From positions 1 through 50,824 of the forward strand of contig NZ_VJZS01000027.1 in the NCBI RefSeq assembly GCF_007097385.1: a stretch of DNA of 50,824 nt. The letters run 5' to 3'. The stretch's first letter is position 1. Each line of letters opens with the position of its first letter. Of this stretch, positions 50,757 through 50,824 are shown one piece after another. The notes under the pieces are model-generated. The model was given only the letters and a program-made list of their open reading frames with translations. It made no database searches and was not told where the DNA came from. The position numbers and the translations under genes are program-made. This DNA comes from Flavobacterium sp. ZT3R18 (GTDB lineage: Bacteria; Bacteroidota; Bacteroidia; Flavobacteriales; Flavobacteriaceae).

Positions 50757-50824
50757 GCAATTGAGCGTTCAAAACCTGATAAATAGCCTAAAAATTTGAA
50801 TGAAGGATAGAGTTTAGAAACGGA

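Noticed and set aside
47081..50824. Prophage or integrative element
   Set aside because: Apart from the recombinase there are no phage structural, replication or conjugation genes and no tRNA attachment site in view.

Overview
The window looks like the chromosome of a Flavobacterium-type bacterium (Bacteroidota). The DNA is AT-rich, upstream regions carry boxes of the Bacteroidota form TAnnTTTG, and there are lipoprotein signal peptides and flavobacterial-style intergenic palindromes. The ammonia-lyase closely resembles the tyrosine ammonia-lyase of F. johnsoniae as I remember it. No rRNA, tRNA or CRISPR array was seen.

Region 1 (1-4080): a TPR sensor histidine kinase, a small lipoprotein and a divergent response regulator, then a 58-residue histone-H1-like protein. 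The stretch before the next gene holds a decayed acyl-CoA dehydrogenase fragment.

Region 2 (4082-39030): a flexirubin-type aryl-polyene/dialkylresorcinol cluster. About 30 minus-strand genes run from a tyrosine ammonia-lyase (36409) to a PaaK-like ligase (4082), mostly overlapping or closely spaced. The lyase should make 4-hydroxycinnamate and the ligase should activate it. Two ACPs, three complete ketosynthases, one chain-length-factor-like ketosynthase, one half-length ketosynthase-like protein, FabG and three hot-dog dehydratases should build the aryl polyene. DarB and DarA should make the dialkylresorcinol. Several acyltransferase-like proteins are candidates for joining the two halves. 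An ABC exporter, an MMPL-acyltransferase fusion, a LolA-like protein, a lipoprotein and a beta-barrel protein suggest delivery to the outer membrane. A methyltransferase and a halogenase-like flavoprotein are divergent from the lyase and may decorate the ring. Repeats have entered this operon at several points, one of them in frame inside the MMPL gene.

Region 3 (39065-43065): four secreted proteins of unknown function.

Region 4 (43388-46785): an arsenic-resistance operon (ArsR, DUF6428-like Cys-rich protein, phosphatase/arsenate-reductase-like protein, ACR3 pump). Heptamer tracts lie in opposite orientation on either side of the three structural genes, and a 16-unit octamer tract ends five bases before one start codon.

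Region 5 (47081-50824): a tyrosine recombinase, a long inverted repeat, and then a segment with the architecture of an integron gene cassette. It has a GTTAGGC border at its 5' end and, at its 3' end, an attC-like palindrome beginning with the exact complement GCCTAAC. The cassette carries a 618-residue multidomain protein ending in a pyroglutamyl-peptidase-like domain whose nucleophile cysteine appears to be serine, plus a lipoprotein two bases downstream, a plausible effector-immunity pair. The recombinase lacks the IntI-specific insertion, so this could be a non-canonical cassette system. I consider it the most novel part of the window.
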